64,000 nt of DNA from Corynebacterium gerontici (GTDB lineage: Bacteria > Actinomycetota > Actinomycetes > Mycobacteriales > Mycobacteriaceae): contig NZ_CP033897.1 of NCBI RefSeq assembly GCF_003813985.1, forward strand, positions 806,001 to 870,000, written 5' to 3'. The stretch's first letter is position 1. Every line of letters begins with the position of its first letter. A program made the position numbers and the translations under genes. The notes below the pieces were generated by a model that saw only the letters and a list, made by a program, of their open reading frames with translations, searched no databases and was not told the origin of the DNA. Shown piece after piece: positions 62,679 to 64,000 of the stretch.

Positions 62679-62712
62679 AAAAAAGGGGACGCGCTGAGCA
62701 TCCCCTTTTTTT
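62679..62712. terminator. Bidirectional terminator after the rRNA methyltransferase gene
   Basis: AAAAAAGGGGA (62679-62689) pairs with TCCCCTTTTTT (62701-62711) around an 11-nt loop; the T run serves the rightward gene and the A run the leftward GH32-like gene. Confidence 0.9.
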
Positions 62713-64000
62713 ATGCAAACTTCGGGCGAAGTTCATCAATGCGTTGAATTTCAGCGCGCTCAGAGCACTGCACGCGGAATTCGCTGCATGTGCCCTCAAA
62801 GTACACACGCGAGGCCATTGCCACCTGCCCACCATCGGCGAACACTTCTACGGTGGGCCCATCTACCACGATGGTGATGGCGTCGGTGTCGTCTTCGTGA
62901 AGCACTGCTTCGGCGCTGGCATCTCCCTCGTGCACGGGATTCATGGAGCGGTCGAGCTCAAGCGAGTTGCCTCTATGGGTGATGCTTGCAGCGATCTTGC
63001 CTGTGGAATCCACCAAATCTACTTGTACGGATTCACCGCTGGGCACGTCCAGAACGCCAGTCCACAACGCGGCGCGATCCGACAATTCCACGGCCTCGAG
63101 CAGCCCCTTGGGCGGGGTCTGGTAAAGCTGGCGTGATTGCAGTGTGGCGGTTCGTGGTAGCGCCAGGCAGTTGGCCCAACCGTCGAAAATGAAGGTGCGG
63201 TGCTTTTCCGGCTCATCGAAGCGCCCCCGGCCGTTCATGAACCCGAAAAGAGTGGTGGAATCGTACTGATCAGCCATAGCCTCGCCCACGATCGAGGGGA
63301 CGGAGGTAATTCTTGGACGGGTGAAGTCGTGACCTGCGTCAATTCTTCTAAAGGGCTCAAGAGCCTGGAAAGTGGTGTGCTCGAGGTGCCCTACGAGGTA
63401 TCCGGATACGTCCATGCCCTCGCGTTCAATGGTGATGATCAGCACGTCGTACACTTCGCCATCGACGTGATCTTTTAGCCGGATCAATCGTGGAGCGACG
63501 AGCCGCTCGCCCTCGAGCCCGGTGTTACCCTGGAGATCCAGCACACCGCGGGTATGCCATTCCACGCCATCGGTGGAATCAAGCAGTACTAATTCGGGGT
63601 AATCCATGCTGCCGCTCACAGCGAGCATGAGCCAGCCCGTGTGCTGATCGCCGCCGCGATAAGAGGCCCGCACGCTCGGGGAGCGGAAGTTGCTGAAGCC
63701 GTGGTTGTCATCGACTACCGCACCGCGGAATTGGACGTTGCTGTCGATCGCCGAGCCTTCATCGGATACGAATTCAGTGGTGGCTGCGAGGTTCGGAATG
63801 CTCGCCAGGTGGATCTCATCGCCGTGTGGTGTGACGGATGTGTAGTACAGCAGCGCCTCGCTTCCGGTTTGTACCACGGAGCCAGCGCGCACTTTGAGTT
63901 CCTCATCACGGGGAGCGATAACGTCGTCACAGATTTCCCAACTGAATGGGGTTTGCTCGGCCACCTGATGAGCCCACCGAGCCCCGCTTGTGGCTGTGGG
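62711..64000 (-). CDS. GH32-like (beta-fructosidase fold) protein, 5' end outside window
   Basis: The reading frame stays open from the window edge (64000) to its stop at 62711, about 429 codons, so the N-terminus is missing. A GTG at 63964 is not the real start: the codons before it read ARWAHQVAEQTPFSWEI, which aligns with the RWGHA...WE segment of GH32 enzymes. FSNFRSPSVRASYRGG corresponds to the FRDP motif but with Ser for Asp, and LVAPRLIRLKD replaces the usual WECPD acid/base motif. A C-terminal beta-sandwich (ITIVVDGPTVEVFADGGQVA) is present. It may be a diverged or inactive fructosidase. Confidence 0.7.
   Translation of the reverse strand, partial: PTATSGARWAHQVAEQTPFSWEICDDVIAPRDEELKVRAGSVVQTGSEALLYYTSVTPHGDEIHLASIPNLAATTEFVSDEGSAIDSNVQFRGAVVDDNHGFSNFRSPSVRASYRGGDQHTGWLMLAVSGSMDYPELVLLDSTDGVEWHTRGVLDLQGNTGLEGERLVAPRLIRLKDHVDGEVYDVLIITIEREGMDVSGYLVGHLEHTTFQALEPFRRIDAGHDFTRPRITSVPSIVGEAMADQYDSTTLFGFMNGRGRFDEPEKHRTFIFDGWANCLALPRTATLQSRQLYQTPPKGLLEAVELSDRAALWTGVLDVPSGESVQVDLVDSTGKIAASITHRGNSLELDRSMNPVHEGDASAEAVLHEDDTDAITIVVDGPTVEVFADGGQVAMASRVYFEGTCSEFRVQCSERAEIQRIDELRPKFA

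Overview
The window looks like a chromosome segment from a mycothiol-producing, mycolate-type actinobacterium, most likely a Corynebacterium. The evidence is gene content and order: ripA with a DtxR-like box, greA, mca, uppS-like, coaA and glyA in one stretch; typA, lpqW, mshB, fdxA and dapC in another; and dapD, aroP-like, dapD-like, dapE, LOG, folP2, gpgS, DivIVA-like and DUF3117 in a third. These blocks resemble both the C. glutamicum and the Mycobacterium Rv1157c-Rv1211 orders as I remember them. Composition is moderately GC-rich and many starts look leaderless, with a -10 hexamer 6-8 nt before the start codon. No species name can be supported.

Layout. 1-4221 is the right end of an integrated element: a leftward operon (excisionase, three or four small unknown genes, a DUF3631 ATPase cut by the window edge), a rightward XRE repressor overlapping a tyrosine integrase, and a truncated tRNA 3' end that should be the attachment site. 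4.3-13.3 kb holds core genes (iron regulator, BI-1 membrane protein, greA, mycothiol conjugate amidase, Z-prenyl diphosphate synthase, pantothenate kinase, glyA). 13.3-19.6 kb is accessory: a TetR/MFS efflux pair, a membrane protein with its winged-helix regulator, DUF5997 with a LysR-type ligand domain that lacks a DNA-binding domain, an LGFP lipoprotein and two acetyltransferases. 19.6-33 kb is metabolic (fumC, glpX, xseAB, ispH, metPS, ychF). 35.8-40.2 kb is a TPP-riboswitch thiamine-precursor ECF transporter (ykoE, ykoD, ykoC plus a P-loop kinase) interrupted by an antisense ClC channel gene. 40.3-45.6 kb is a peptide ABC transporter operon. 47.4-62.7 kb carries typA, lpqW and mshB, the succinylase branch of diaminopimelate synthesis (dapC, dapD, a dapD paralogue, dapE) and the folP2-gpgS block. 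The window ends inside a divergent GH32-like gene.

How they fit together: mshB and mca make and use mycothiol; dapC, dapD and dapE supply meso-diaminopimelate for peptidoglycan and lysine; uppS-like, lpqW and gpgS serve the glycolipid and polyprenyl envelope; ripA with DtxR controls iron-protein expression.

The least explained signal is a dispersed exact 11-mer, GCTTTTCGACG, with 12 copies on both strands between 13.3 and 55.4 kb. Seven copies are intergenic and several touch terminator hairpins. Random expectation for one 11-mer in 64 kb is about 0.03. It resembles an uptake or genome-architecture signal and has no obvious explanation from the genes. The second notable feature is the thiamine operon split by an opposing gene.
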